The notes: generated by a model from the letters alone, not told the origin. A DNA stretch of 64,000 nucleotides from Amorphochlora amoebiformis (GCA_054601695.1 BAAHQB010000033.1:310001-374000), one strand, 5' to 3'. Shown: positions 1-26,249, counted from the first letter of the stretch. Numbers and translations are program-made.

Positions 1-417
1 TCGTCGTTCTTTCCCCTAAGATGTGCATTTAAGTATTGTGGTTCCGCTTGTTTATTTCATCTATATATATATATATATATATATAAAAAAAAAAAAGAAA
101 GAAAAAAAGAGAGAGAAAAAAAAAAAAGAAAAAAAAAAAAAAGAAAAAAGAAAAATTAAGCAAGAGGAACAAATACTTCTCTCCTCATGGTACTACAAAC
201 TTTGACCAACTTCCTGTCCGTGTGAAACGTAGATTCGAAGGAGAGAGAGGGAAGTGAGAAATGCAGGATAGAGAGGAAGGAAAAGAGAGAGGGAGAGAAC
301 CTTTGTATTGTACTTTTATTTCTACTTTTGTACGTAAATATTTGTATGTTGCTCGTTTTCGTCGTTCTTTCCCCTAAGATGTGCATTTAAGTATTGTGGT
401 TCCGCTTGTTTATTTCA

Positions 418-466
<49 letters not shown>

Positions 467-561
467 TTTTGTGTGTGTACTATATATAAGACATATATAT
501 ACATGTATTTTGTTTTTATATAGTAAATATATATATATATATATATATATGGATGTATGTG

Positions 562-622
<61 letters not shown>

Positions 623-648
623 ATGTGTGTGTGTGTGTACATGCATAC

Positions 649-695
<47 letters not shown>

Positions 696-903
696 TTATA
701 TGTATATATTTGTATGTATTATGTGTATATATATATATATATTAATTATATGTATATATTTGTATGTATTATGTGTATATGTATATGTAGATAGATATAG
801 AGATATATTTTATATAACATATACTTCCATATGTATAGGCACACTAGACATGCATTTAGTAATATGTACATACATATTGAATCCGTACAGATACATACAT
901 TTG

Positions 904-948
<45 letters not shown>

Positions 949-994
949 CATATGAGTGTATAAGTATGCAAATGTGTGTATAAATGTATGTATA

Positions 995-1043
<49 letters not shown>

Positions 1044-1130
1044 TATATACATATCTATACCTAGGGAGATGCAAGGCAGCCGCCCAGGACAAGTCACAAA
1101 ACAAAACTCCTAAGGCTAACATATAGCTCT
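1..1130. repeat. TA-microsatellite region with a 358-bp-period direct repeat
   Basis: No gene seen. A block of about 65 bp at 1-65, beginning TCGTCGTTCTTTCCCC, recurs at 359-423. Between the copies lies A/G-rich sequence, and (TA)n follows each copy. A second shorter direct repeat, starting ATTAATTATATGTATATATT, occupies about 691-735 and again 741-785. The rest is (TA)n with TG/CA-rich interruptions. The open frames here encode only Tyr/Ile/Val/Cys repeats and are not genes. Confidence 0.75.
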
Positions 1131-1600
1131 ATGCGATTTGTTCTCAACCCTAACCCGAAAGTCGTAAAAGTAACCTTGATCCTTTACACTTACCCCTAAC
1201 CTTAACTTCAGCTGTGGACGCTCACCTACCCCATTTTGCAACGCCTATGTGAAAGGTCTTTGCTCCTGAAATCTCAACCAAAACCCTAAAACCAAATCTT
1301 AAGATATCCCTAAATAAGTTTAAGAGACCAAGAGTCCAACCCCTCTTAAGGCACAGCCAAACCCTAACTCAAACTGTTACATAAACTTGGAAAGTTGTGA
1401 TTTTAGACGAATACCCCTCTTGAAACACCAAAACACTCCGAATCCTGACCTGTAACCCTAACCCTAGCCCTAACCCGCTTCATCAACGCGTATTCCAAAC
1501 CCTTACCCGAACCCTAACGTTTCCCTAACCCAAACCAAACCTAAGGTTTAAACGTAGCCTAACCAAATCTAAAGCTTGCACTGACCCTGGTAGATACGGA
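1131..1600. repeat. Degenerate telomere-like CCCTAA region
   Basis: About 470 bp carrying scattered CCCTAA, CCCTAACCC and ACCCTAA words between unrelated bases, densest around 1455-1480 and 1505-1530. It looks like an old, decayed interstitial telomeric tract. It lies just upstream of the SAP-domain gene or in its 5' region. No coding sequence is seen in it. Confidence 0.6.
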
Positions 1601-1627
1601 TTAGAGGGCAAGGGTTCGAGAACGGAG

Positions 1628-1699
1628 ATGATTAAGAGGGTTGGCGAGTATTTGCGGTCTAAGACCTCCAGCTTGCTTCTTACTGATGGCTCTGAGAAG
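1628..1699 (+). CDS. Possible upstream first exon of the SAP-domain gene
   Basis: A balanced-composition island reads 24 codons from ATG 1628 (MIKRVGEYLRSK, then TSSLLLTDGSEK) and then meets GAG AAG|GTTGG, a usable donor. The donor is in phase 0, and an acceptor at CTATCTAAG (ending 2505) is in frame with the SAP protein, inserting one Gly before its Met at 2509. If spliced, the SAP protein gains 25 residues at its N terminus. The alternative is that translation starts at 2509 and this island is untranslated or unrelated. I recognise no domain in it. Confidence 0.35.
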
Positions 1700-1752
1700 G
1701 TTGGATAGGATGGAAAGTGGGAATATGAGTATAAGTAGACGGCGTGGACATG

Positions 1753-1753
<1 letters not shown>

Positions 1754-1826
<73 letters not shown>
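1754..1826. repeat. (TA)n microsatellite
   Basis: About 36 uninterrupted TA units immediately after the GC-balanced island ending near 1753. It is typical of the tracts that fill most introns and spacers of the window, and the sequence is self-complementary. Confidence 0.95.
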
Positions 1827-1830
<4 letters not shown>

Positions 1831-1983
1831 CAAATATATATTTATGTATATTATGCAATATATGTGTACATATATTATGAAAAAATCGATATCATTGTTA
1901 GCGTTATCGGTATTATTATTATTATCAGTATCATGATCATCAATTGTTGCTATCAGATACATTTTCATATATATGTAAATATA

Positions 1984-2034
<51 letters not shown>

Positions 2035-2065
2035 CGTATTATATTGTGTAAACATATGTTTTATG

Positions 2066-2143
<78 letters not shown>

Positions 2144-2385
2144 CATATATTATACATATATACAAATGTATATATATATATATATAACATATATTAATAC
2201 ATATGGACATTTAAATTTCCACGTATGTTTTGTACTTATATATATATATATATATATACAAATATATATATATATATATGTATATATATAAATAAATAAA
2301 TATGTATATATATATATATATATATATTGTATATTAAGTATGTGTACACACATACATACATATATTTACGTATATATGTAATATG

Positions 2386-2462
<77 letters not shown>

Positions 2463-2508
2463 TATGTATATGTGTTTCTGAAAAAAGTCATACATCCTAT
2501 CTAAGGGC

Positions 2509-2686
2509 ATGGCGAGGGGAACACGCAAGCGTATTGCGAGCGAGCCTATAGATGAAGACCTGCCCTCGAACTTGCAGGAGCTTACTACAGCACAACTCAG
2601 GGTGAATGATGTGTTTCCCTGTAAACCTTGCTATATTCCCATATGTATCCATTTTCTCTTCATATACATATATATATATATATATA

Positions 2687-2720
<34 letters not shown>

Positions 2721-2749
2721 TTATATATTTATAGGTACACATACATACA

Positions 2750-2782
<33 letters not shown>

Positions 2783-2928
2783 CGTGTGTGTGTGTGTATA
2801 AATGTACAATAGTACGGTATGTATATATTATATCTGCACATATATGCATAATGATATGGATATCACACGCACGTACAAATATATATTATATATAGATGTA
2901 CATATGTATAATATATATATATATATAT

Positions 2929-2961
<33 letters not shown>

Positions 2962-3118
2962 GTATATATAATACATATAATATATATATGATACATATAA
3001 TATATATATATATACAGTAAGTATATATAATATATATATATATATATTATATATATATATATACATATGTATGTTATTATTATTACTATGTATTTTTGCA
3101 TAAACAAACACAGACATA

Positions 3119-3174
<56 letters not shown>

Positions 3175-3202
3175 TATGCGTTACATGATTCAAACAATAT
3201 AT

Positions 3203-3243
<41 letters not shown>

Positions 3244-3540
3244 CATAAATATATCTGTGTTTGTATATGCAGAAATATAAACATACATAATTTTTTATCA
3301 TGCATGTCATATATGTATATCCAGGCAATATGTGCTTCGCATGGTATCGCTTGCAGTAGCCGCGCTCGGAAGATGGATCTGATCAATGCGATTGACAAGA
3401 AGAGGTTCTTTGAAGCATGTGTAAATATGTGAGTACATAAGCGAACATCAAAAGTATATATTTATTATATTTTTTATACATGTACATGTGTATAAATGTA
3501 TGTATAATATACATAAATTTAATATATTTATGTTCACACT

Positions 3541-3580
<40 letters not shown>

Positions 3581-3618
3581 ACATTTGTGTTTTATACGTG
3601 CATGAGTGTTTTATATAT

Positions 3619-3659
<41 letters not shown>

Positions 3660-3906
3660 TATATACATATAAATATATATAGATATATATATATATATAT
3701 ACATATGAATATTTAATGTATAGAACTGAGGAAAAATATATATATATACTTGCGCACTTAGGCTCGGGAAGCAGGCTCCTCTTCTGCTCACTGGTACCAA
3801 TGAAAAACCAAAGAAGAAGAAACGGAGGAAAGCGGCAAGGAAGAAGCGCATGGATGCTTTCGAAGATGAGGACGATGCTGACTACGTGCCTGGCCGTGAC
3901 GATTAA
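2509..3906 (+). CDS. SAP-domain nuclear protein
   Basis: Three exons, 2509-2601, 3325-3428 and 3762-3906, give 113 residues ending TAA. Phases agree (0, then 2), and the second donor is the consensus GTGAGT. Residues 21-58 form a SAP motif: the Leu-x-x-x-x-Leu helix ([10 protein letters not shown]), His-Gly-Ile turn, then Arg-Lys-Met-Asp-Leu-Ile. SAP motifs bind DNA or sit in chromatin and RNA-processing proteins. The C-terminal part has a Lys/Arg block ([15 protein letters not shown]), a likely nuclear localisation signal, followed by an acidic tail [15 protein letters not shown]. Both introns are (TA)n-rich. The molecular role is not shown by the sequence. An extra 5' exon at 1628-1699 is possible. 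The downstream neighbour is convergent. Confidence 0.8.
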
Positions 3907-4049
3907 GAACCTTGACGGGCATCTAGTAGAATCAACGTAATACCCTTGATAATGCTAAAAGCATGCGTTAGATACCTGTCCATATCTACTGTAATATCTA
4001 GTACGCCGCATAATCTTGACTAGTAATAGACCGCTGCCAAGCCAATAAT

Positions 4050-4106
<57 letters not shown>

Positions 4107-4189
4107 TAGATATAATATATAATATATAATATATATTTGTATACACATATATAATAGTATATATTATGTTATATATATACATATATATC

Positions 4190-4226
<37 letters not shown>

Positions 4227-4888
4227 CTAGTATATATATATAAATATATACTATGACATACTATGATATATTATGTACTCTGGATACTAGTTACTAGAGT
4301 TAGGCTATGATATATCATGATATTCTAGATATTATATTAGTGCTAGTAGTGGTAAACTTAGTAAGCCAAACTATGATATACGTATTACGAGTCTCTAGAG
4401 TCTATTTACGACATATACGTGCTATACTTACGCTCAACGCCAACCTGCTAGGTCTAGAGGTTTGTACACTAACCGTTGGTGTGGTCTAGAGAGTTCAAAA
4501 TTTGGGATTAGGTCTAGTAGGTTGTGCAATATTAGCGTGTAGCTATATGTGAGTGTGTGTGTATGTCAGTACGTACGCAAGTTATATTGTTACGTATTAG
4601 ATACTAGTGTAAATCTAGATAAGAATGAATACGTACGTATATACATACGCATACAACAGACATACCTAGCATACGTACGTACATCGTATATACATACGCA
4701 TACAACAGACATACGTACGTACATCATCTAGATCATAGTCTGGAGCGGCGCTGGTCTAGATGAAGTTGTACTTTTACTACATATGGTGATTTACGTATAC
4801 GCATGTATCGTAAGTTCCGACGGCGCCCGGCCGCCAAGACTGCGCTATAATTATATACGTACGGTATAAATAATTATTAAATATACAC

Positions 4889-4919
<31 letters not shown>

Positions 4920-4974
4920 CATATATATATTATATGTATAATATAAATATGAACGATATTATATATATCCTATA

Positions 4975-5019
<45 letters not shown>

Positions 5020-5186
5020 ATACATATACATATATATATATTATTTTTATGTATACTGATCATGATACACAATTGTATATCAAGCATTGTCCACAAATAT
5101 ATAATACATTAGTATATATAATCTAGATAATATAATATATATATATATATGTGTGTGTGTGTGTTATGTATGTACATATTAATATG

Positions 5187-5227
<41 letters not shown>

Positions 5228-5502
5228 CTAGATGTATGAATGAATATTAGTATGCTAGGTATGTGTATGAATATTACTAATCTAAAATAAGATATGTCGT
5301 CACATGTATCATATATGTACTATCATAGGCATAGTTTAGCCGCTGATGTGCGCGCGTGAGTTTGTAAAAGGGAAGTGTGGTCAATCGTGATCACGGCGAC
5401 GGAATTCATGCACGTGCTTAATCTCTAAATCTAGTTGATGCAGAGGTTAAGAGTAATCGTTAATCAGTTAGCCTAGTTCGACTTCCAGAAGAGGTCCTGA
5501 AG
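3907..5502. other. CTAG-rich convergent intergenic spacer (SAP / TPT genes)
   Basis: Spacer between two genes that end toward each other. By eye I count 23 CTAG tetranucleotides in 1,596 bp, 14 of them between 4270 and 4760, against about 6 expected by chance. TACGTA and CTAGA palindromes are also frequent. Within it, a near-identical stretch of about 28 bp (TATATACATACGCATACAAC then AGACATAC) occurs at 4636-4663 and 4688-4715. The remainder is (TA)n. No coding exon seen. Confidence 0.7.
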
Positions 5503-5755
5503 TCAAACCTCTTCTTCAGACTTAGGCTTGCCAGAAAGGAGACCCCTGTTAGCCTCATCGATGGTCTTGACAGGCTTCTTTTGCTTATCCTAATTAATTA
5601 TTCACATTGTTGTGTACATAATACTATGTTTTGGGTTATTCACGAAGTGAAGAGATACCTTGAAGGTGAGATAAGAGTTGGCGACGAACGCGATACAGGA
5701 GATGACAATACCGACAAGAGAAAGAGTGGACACCTGATTTTAACAGCATATACAC

Positions 5756-5808
<53 letters not shown>

Positions 5809-6180
5809 ATATATATTATATATATATATATATATGTATTAAGTCAGATGCAATGTACAATATTAATTATTTGAATTACGCAATAGGTAGACATACTTAT
5901 TTATTATAAACTAATATCTAGTTACATCTTAATCTTATTAACTGAACGAATACCTTCTGATGGAAGAAGACAAAGGACATACCGATGACAATGCACACCT
6001 TAAAACCCCCGGCGACGGCATAGTAGACCGAAGAGGTAAACTTGATGAGGCAGATCGTAATGATGTTATAGGAGAAGGCTGAATATTGAAGACATAGTAC
6101 AACAAAAATAAGTTGACGAAGTGGTTTTAAGTCTCCAAGGGGAATGTAATTTGTTGAAGTATTAGTATATACTCACATAC

Positions 6181-6227
<47 letters not shown>

Positions 6228-6440
6228 ATGTGTGTGTGTGTCGTATATATATATATATATATATGTATATATTATATTATATATTATACATACATATACA
6301 CATATATACACATATATATATTATAAATCTATACATTATATACACACATACATATATATATATATATATATTTAAATATATTATATATGTAACAATATAA
6401 ATATATATGTGTGTGTAACTTGTTGAAGTATAAGTATATA

Positions 6441-6508
<68 letters not shown>

Positions 6509-7603
6509 CTATACATATATATATATATATATGTTACATATGTAGCAATATAAATGTATATGTGTGTGTACATATACCCATAGATCCGCCAGCAAGCACA
6601 AGCCCCAAGAATTTTCCAGCCCCGTTTGCCTCGAAAGATGCAGCAGTTTTAGGGAAATCTCCAACCAGGTAAGCCATGGGCACGAGAAAGGCGATGCAAG
6701 GAATGGCCGTGTAAAGGAGGATGTCGAACACGTGAAGCGTCACCTGAAGAGGGCTCGGTGTTAGAGGGGCTGAACAAGGTGAAGGGATACAGAAACCTTC
6801 TGGCCGCCCATGAAATATCCGGTGAGGACGATCTGGAGTGTGGACCCGAGGACGGAGGAGGCGCAGATGACAAATCCGAGTAACTGACCGATTTCAAGGT
6901 TTGTAAATCGCCACCAAAGCTATGAGCATGTCAGTAATTCGCATACCTCAAAGTCAGGGGAAGCCGAGACTCCCAAAACAATACCCATAACGAGCATCGC
7001 AAGGGTGGCCTGCTTGGGGTACGAATAGGATTTTCCCTCGATGAAGAAGGACGCGAATGCAACCGACACAGGAGCAAAAGAACGGATGAGCTGGTTGAGA
7101 GCAAGGGTGGTGTATAGCAGGGACATGTTGTTGAGCCCGATATTGAGGCAGAACCCGAAAGGGATGATCATAAGTTTGCTAATCATGGCTGAATGAAAGA
7201 GGCAGCGTCAGACACAGCAACTAGAACAAGCGAAGACAGTTTTTGTTCTAGACTAAGGATGAGATTATTCAGTTACCGCTGCCTTCAAGAGGGGTTCGCT
7301 TGTACCAATTGTCAGGTACACACATCCAAGCGCTCACAGCCCCCAAGAAGCAGAAAGCCTGAAATCTATAGTCAGAAGGCAAGGCGATATATAGAGATCC
7401 AAAACAAATACCTGATGAGTCGCTGTGACGAATATAGGGGCGGGGAGAGGTCCAGAAAATAGCCATTTGTTATAAATGTTGAAAACCAAGTTCATACCAA
7501 AGTATAGAATAAGGAGAATGACAGCGATGATGATGGTCGAACTGCCCGAGGACGCAGCCGGGGGCATCGTGGCCTTGCTCGAGGAGCAGGGTGCAGCCGG
7601 CAT
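5503..7603 (-). CDS. TPT/SLC35-family sugar-phosphate or nucleotide-sugar transporter
   Basis: Eight exons on the minus strand: 7412-7603, 7277-7358, 6947-7188, 6797-6919, 6578-6743, 5954-6078, 5659-5733 and 5503-5589. All phases agree and give 363 residues. The protein is strongly hydrophobic with about ten membrane segments. Signatures of the triose-phosphate translocator branch of the drug/metabolite transporter superfamily are clear: FNIYNKWLFSG and FVTATHQ near residues 41-64, LNNMSLLYTTLALNQLIRS mid-protein, then FSYNIITICLIKFTSSVYYA and VAGGFK. Such proteins exchange phosphorylated C3-C6 compounds or nucleotide sugars across plastid, Golgi or ER membranes; the substrate cannot be told here. 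The hydrophilic tail ends in KPKSEEEV. Met 7603 was chosen; an in-frame Met at 7741 would add 46 residues. The intron between 6947 and 6919 is only 27 nt. Confidence 0.9.
6920..6946 (-). other. 27-nt spliceosomal intron in the TPT gene
   Basis: On the minus strand, exon ...GACTTTGAG is followed by GTATGCGAATTACTGACATG then CTCATAG, and then CTTTGGTGG. Removing these 27 nt keeps the transporter in frame (phase 0). Reading through gives an in-frame TAG at its end. It is the shortest intron in the window; its neighbour at 6744-6796 is 53 nt. Confidence 0.8.
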
Positions 7604-8246
7604 TGTAGATCGTTGGTATTCGGATACAACGTAGGAAGTTACAGAAGACCGAGAAAGGTCGGGTTTGTCCGTGATTTCACCGAAAGTAAACCCATGTTCA
7701 AAACCGAATAACGAGTGCCCGGGGAAATATTGATATTTCAAATATCTTATTCTAGATATAAAGCTATCCTAAATCCAATATCCGCATATAAATATATTGT
7801 TGTCTAAACTCCGATCGTAAATCTATCGACATATCTGAATATCGATATCGATATATTGCCAATTTGGATATCCACACACGGACCGTGTTCTCTTTCCTTT
7901 GAAATTTGAACCACGAGAAGCCACCTCTTTCTTTGCCCCTCACGCCTTCATAAGGACTCCTAAACCTAAAGATGCCTGATGAAAAGACGAACCTTTTACC
8001 AATGTACGGATTTCCTTTGTTTTTAGGGGAAGGGAAACAGTAGCTCGCTTTGAATTCACTTGGTTTTGCGAATTACTTATTTTCCTCCCGGTGCTGAAAT
8101 ACTCCCCCATGATGCCTTTCTGGTGTACTTCAGGAGAAGGCGATACGTCTGTACTCCTAGCCCTATGGTATGAACCCACTGATGTATAATTTCAATCCTT
8201 TTTGCCACAGAAAATTGCGCATGAACTAGAAATATTGACATACCCC
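7604..8246. promoter_or_regulatory. Divergent promoter region (TPT / DUF1648-like genes)
   Basis: 643 bp between two start codons that point away from each other, so promoters and 5' leaders of both genes should lie here. It is largely free of (TA)n and has only three CTAG. There is a run of ATATC/GATAT words around 7760-7870. I see no defined TATA box or initiator. The minus-strand open frame at 7940-8179 has no recognisable content. Confidence 0.5.
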
Positions 8247-9424
8247 ATGGCACATCAGATCCTCACGCTTGTGGACGCTGTCAGCTTCGCGATCGTCGTC
8301 TTCACCGCGTAAGCCCCCATCCTGTCCTCTCCATGTCCCCTGTATTTCCTCTCCATGTATTCATGCCTTTAAAATTCGATAGAAGTAATTGTATATTGGG
8401 CAGTTACGTTGCGTACGTCATCTATGATAAACTTCCGCCCGGTTGCAGCATCCCTATGAAGTTTGACTTCGACGGCAACATCGTATGGTTGTATCCATTT
8501 TTTTTCAATCCACATATCTCGCTTTTTGGACTGCCCTTGGAGAGGCCCTTACCTCTTTCTCCTCTTTTTCCTCTTTTCCTTTCCCTCTTTTCCTTTCCTT
8601 TCTCAATACTTGTATACATGAAAGTGAACATAATCTATTGTTTGGCATCTGCAGAACCTTCCTGATATTTATGATATGGCAGGAGTGCTCAAGGTTCTAT
8701 GTGGATCTTCCTTTACCCTGCCATCTCGGGGGCCATCCTTATCTCATTCGTTCTCGTAAGTGTCAATATGTGGTCTAGGATTGGGAGTAGAGGATTGATA
8801 TCGTGTAAAGTGAGTCACCCATGGACAAGGGCTGGGTGTGGAGTGAGAGTGGGTGTACGGTATCAAGGGCTAGCGGTGGACGGGGTGGGGCAAGTAGTGT
8901 AGATTAATTAAGACATTCGGAACCTCGGTGAAATACAATCTTATGTGTAAGTCCAAACACCTAGGTGGGCGTCAGCTGCTCAGTCACAGCGGCCTTATGT
9001 GAAAGATGTTGCAAGATGCGTGGGTTCAGAGATGAGGAATCAAGGCAGAAAGACCTGCTCATGCACTATTTCGGACGAACCACGGTGCTGGCCGTCGCAG
9101 TGAGTAACGAACCCTAATCGAAGTGTAATCTTGACTATGATCTTCAACCTACGAACCTTCTGATTCATACCCCAGCTTATGATGCTGGGCATCCTCTACT
9201 ACTCTCCACAAAACGTCGAGGCCGGCACTTTCGGGGTACTAGCACCTTCCTTGATGCATATCTATGTAATATACAATCACAGTTTGCGTTTGTACGGCAA
9301 TAATACAGACACTAAAACATCTTTTTAATCAGCCGATTCCCAGTAGTCTTGTCTGGAGTTTCCTGGTGTTTATAATCTCAAACACATTGTTCTTCTTGTA
9401 AGAATATATATACATATTTTATAG

Positions 9425-9466
<42 letters not shown>

Positions 9467-9487
9467 GCATTTGTACATGTTAATGTA

Positions 9488-9549
<62 letters not shown>

Positions 9550-10125
9550 ATATATATTATAATATATATATATATATACATATATAATATATATAATATA
9601 TATTATAATATATATATATATAAATATTATATATATACATAAATAATATATATATATATATAGGTTGTTATCTCCATTATTTCTACATTATGTATGTATA
9701 TATATATATATATATACGCTCTCACTACATTCTCGTACATAACAAATTATATGCAAATGTAAATATATATATATATATAATATATATGAATACAAATATG
9801 TAAATACTTTATTTATGTAACATCTTTATTGAAAATTTAATTACATATATACATATGCATGATGTAATTCATACATACATCTAATATACATATGTATCTA
9901 CTGTAAGAAAGTGTAAATTTGATGTACAAATATACATTATAGCGGTGCAATATGCTGTAAAGCGATTGTAAATATTGTAATAATATTATGTGTAGTTTAC
10001 GTACGAAATGAAATACAAAATATCTCTTTTAACACATGTATCGTATAGTTTCAATTCCTCATGACATATTTTGTGCCAGGTACTCGATGGCTTTCGTTGT
10101 CACGCCGAATTCGACCGAGGCCTGA
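8247..10125 (+). CDS. DUF1648/SdpI-like multi-spanning membrane protein
   Basis: Seven exons: 8247-8308, 8404-8490, 8683-8755, 8965-9099, 9176-9235, 9333-9397 and 10080-10125. They join in phase to 175 residues ending TGA. There are about four to five hydrophobic segments: near 7-27, after SAQGSMW, in VLAVALMMLGILYY, and in the segment VWSFLVFIISNTLFFL. The stretch YDKLPPGCSIPMKFDFDGNI, followed by a Trp and a membrane helix, matches the DUF1648 pattern (LP-x-P-x-H-x-D-G), best known in bacterial SdpI-like membrane proteins. The His of that pattern is replaced here. A Cys pair (ERCCKMRG) sits in a basic loop. Function is unknown. The donor of exon 2 could instead be at 8482; 8491 keeps phase. 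Intron 6 carries (TA)n. Confidence 0.7.
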
Positions 10126-10571
10126 CAGTGACTTAACTCTCAGACTGCACTAACTGCCATTATGATTGCGAACTTTCGCCGCTCTTTATATTTCAGGCCA
10201 ACGTTGGGGCGTCGCTCGATCGCATGGCCTATGCAAACTAGAAACACTGACAGATCAGGCTGGCCACCGGGGTTGCCCATCTAGGCAATGTAGTAGGCAT
10301 ATACGCTAGATACGTTGGCGGTATGTCAAGTTTTATCGTGAGTTATTAATTCATTCCCACCCAATGTTAAAGCTATTTCTAGTATATTATTGACTATGAT
10401 ACATGATCTAGATGATTACACTCTGGACTATCCAGAGTCTAGACTATAGCAAAAATTCAAAATGTCACGTTAAATGACCAGTTGAACACCATAAAAAAAA
10501 AAAATTAAATATGCTTAGACAAGTACGTCTAGAAGATGATCAGTGATTAAATTAAGTTTGTGCTATGAATG
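10126..10571. other. CTAG-rich convergent intergenic spacer (DUF1648-like / DDX24-like genes)
   Basis: 446 bp between two gene ends that face each other. Seven CTAG by eye, against fewer than two expected. It contains GGCCAACGTTGGGGC, a near-palindrome at about 10196-10210, and an A-run at 10492-10504. Unlike most of the window it has almost no (TA)n. No coding exon is accepted here. Confidence 0.6.
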
Positions 10572-24741
<14,170 letters not shown>

Positions 24742-24808
24742 CGGAACACGGCTCGGAAGCCAAAGCCGTCTTATTCTATTTCTGAGGAAAAGAGAAAGTC
24801 GGCTTCGG
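24742..24808. promoter_or_regulatory. 67-bp bidirectional start-to-start spacer
   Basis: The helicase ATG (24741, minus) and the Gly-rich protein ATG (24809, plus) are only 67 bp apart. Both 5' leaders must overlap each other's coding region, or transcription must start within the spacer. It contains GAAGCC (24756) and AAGCCG (24763) facing CGGCTTC (24800), an imperfect inverted repeat. No TATA box is visible. Confidence 0.55.
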
Positions 24809-25627
24809 ATGGCCGGACCGGTGCGTTTGCATGGCCTTCGGACTCTGGTGGCGTGCCATGTGCTTGTGTTGGTGACACGCGCACACAATCCTACGATATC
24901 GAGGCCATTTGGGCAAATTTCCTCCACTTTTGCGAGGGCGGGGGGCCTTCCGAACTCGCCAGTACCGATCGGAAGCGGTTCGTCGTTGAAGGATGGGAAC
25001 CTGGGAGGGAGCGATGACCCGTATGCGGCAGAGAGAGAGCCCTTTTGGAGGAAGATTTTTGGATTAATTCGACGCTCGGTCTTAGTACGAGCAGATATGA
25101 GCCCTCAGATGGCTCGAGAGCCTGAGAAAGGTTAAGGAAGCACCACCCGCTCGTTTTCAAAATCAAACTCCAATAATTTCCTGCAATTTTTTGGTTCAAT
25201 CCATTAATTGAATAACCACAGCCCGTCGACCGAGGCCGAAACTTGCTGAGCGCCCAACGAATCAGGTATAAAAGCCCAATCCTGAAGTTCGACCTCCCCA
25301 CAACACACAAAATTGGTTTTTTCAAATTCCGTGTGCTATTACCAGAAATCTGTAGAGAGTCTAAGGAGTATCGCTGCAATTATGGGCGTCATGTGGGGAT
25401 TAGATACCATCGGAAGGCTCGCGTGAGTATCCTTACGACATCCGAACGGCCAACACGAACACAAATGTCTTCCAAGAATCATCTTAATGTCACATTTCAG
25501 GCGAGGATTTGGGGGTGGTGGCGGCGGGGGAGTTTTTGGTCCCGGTGGATTTGGAGGCGGGGGAGGAGGAGGAGGAGGAGGGCAGAACTTTATGCCACCT
25601 CATCAAGATAGAAACAGACCGGAGTAA
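24809..25627 (+). CDS. Small Gly-rich protein with N-terminal signal-like segment
   Basis: Three exons, 24809-25130, 25356-25422 and 25501-25627, join in phase (1, then 2) to 171 residues. The N terminus MAGPVRLHGLRTLVACHVLV then LVTRAHN resembles a signal peptide or anchor. A second hydrophobic patch, SIAAIMGVMWGLDTIGRLA, precedes a Gly-rich tail (runs of seven and ten Gly) ending QNFMPPHQDRNRPE. The architecture of a hydrophobic helix followed by a Gly-rich tail recalls small ER membrane proteins such as selenoprotein K, but no selenocysteine or diagnostic motif is seen, so I do not assign it. The introns lack long (TA)n. It shares a 67-bp head-to-head spacer with the helicase. Confidence 0.65.
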
Positions 25628-25677
25628 AGCTATTTCGTACCTTTATGCTTTTTGTATACGTATTTTTTCTCAATGTG

Positions 25678-25709
<32 letters not shown>

Positions 25710-26208
25710 TGCTCTATTATTTGAACACATGTTGGTAATACAAATGCCCAGTATATATATATATACACATACATATATATATATATATATATAACACGAT
25801 ATATTATGAATAAATAAATTATGTACATATACACATATACACGTGTGTGTAATATTAATTATATATTTCTATATATATCTATATATATATTTATATATAT
25901 AGATATAGATATAGATATATATATATATATAGTAAATACCTCTATGTATGTGTATATATATATACATACATATAAAACATTATGTATGAATATGGAGTAT
26001 TTGTGTTGAAGATATATGTTATAAACATATTTAATATCTATATACAGACATATGTTTGTACAGAATATATGGCGTGCTATGTAAAAGGTCATTGCGAGGA
26101 TGATTGTTATTGTTATTATTACTATACTTATAGCTATATTCAATATTACTATTATTAGTGTTGATACTATTAAATGTATACACATATATGTGTATATGTA
26201 TATATAAA

Positions 26209-26249
<41 letters not shown>

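Noticed and set aside
381-963. Many open frames rich in Tyr, Ile, His, Val and Cys across the window
   Set aside because: They are translations of (TA)n, (TG)n and (TACA)n microsatellites, present in several frames on both strands, with no exon-like composition.
7604-7741. N-terminal extension of the TPT protein from Met 7741
   Set aside because: In frame, but the added 46 residues look unlike a targeting peptide and Met 7603 precedes the usual start of the first membrane region. Kept only as a possibility.
10193-10228. Alternative last exon of the helicase (AMRSSDAPTLA, stop)
   Set aside because: It fits phase, but the exon at 10572-10604 (IDIESIRRRG, stop) is nearer, has a better acceptor (TTCATTTTAACAG) and leaves a convergent spacer like the others.
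24809-25627. Selenoprotein K identity for the Gly-rich protein
   Set aside because: The general layout is similar, but there is no in-frame TGA near the end and no diagnostic motif.
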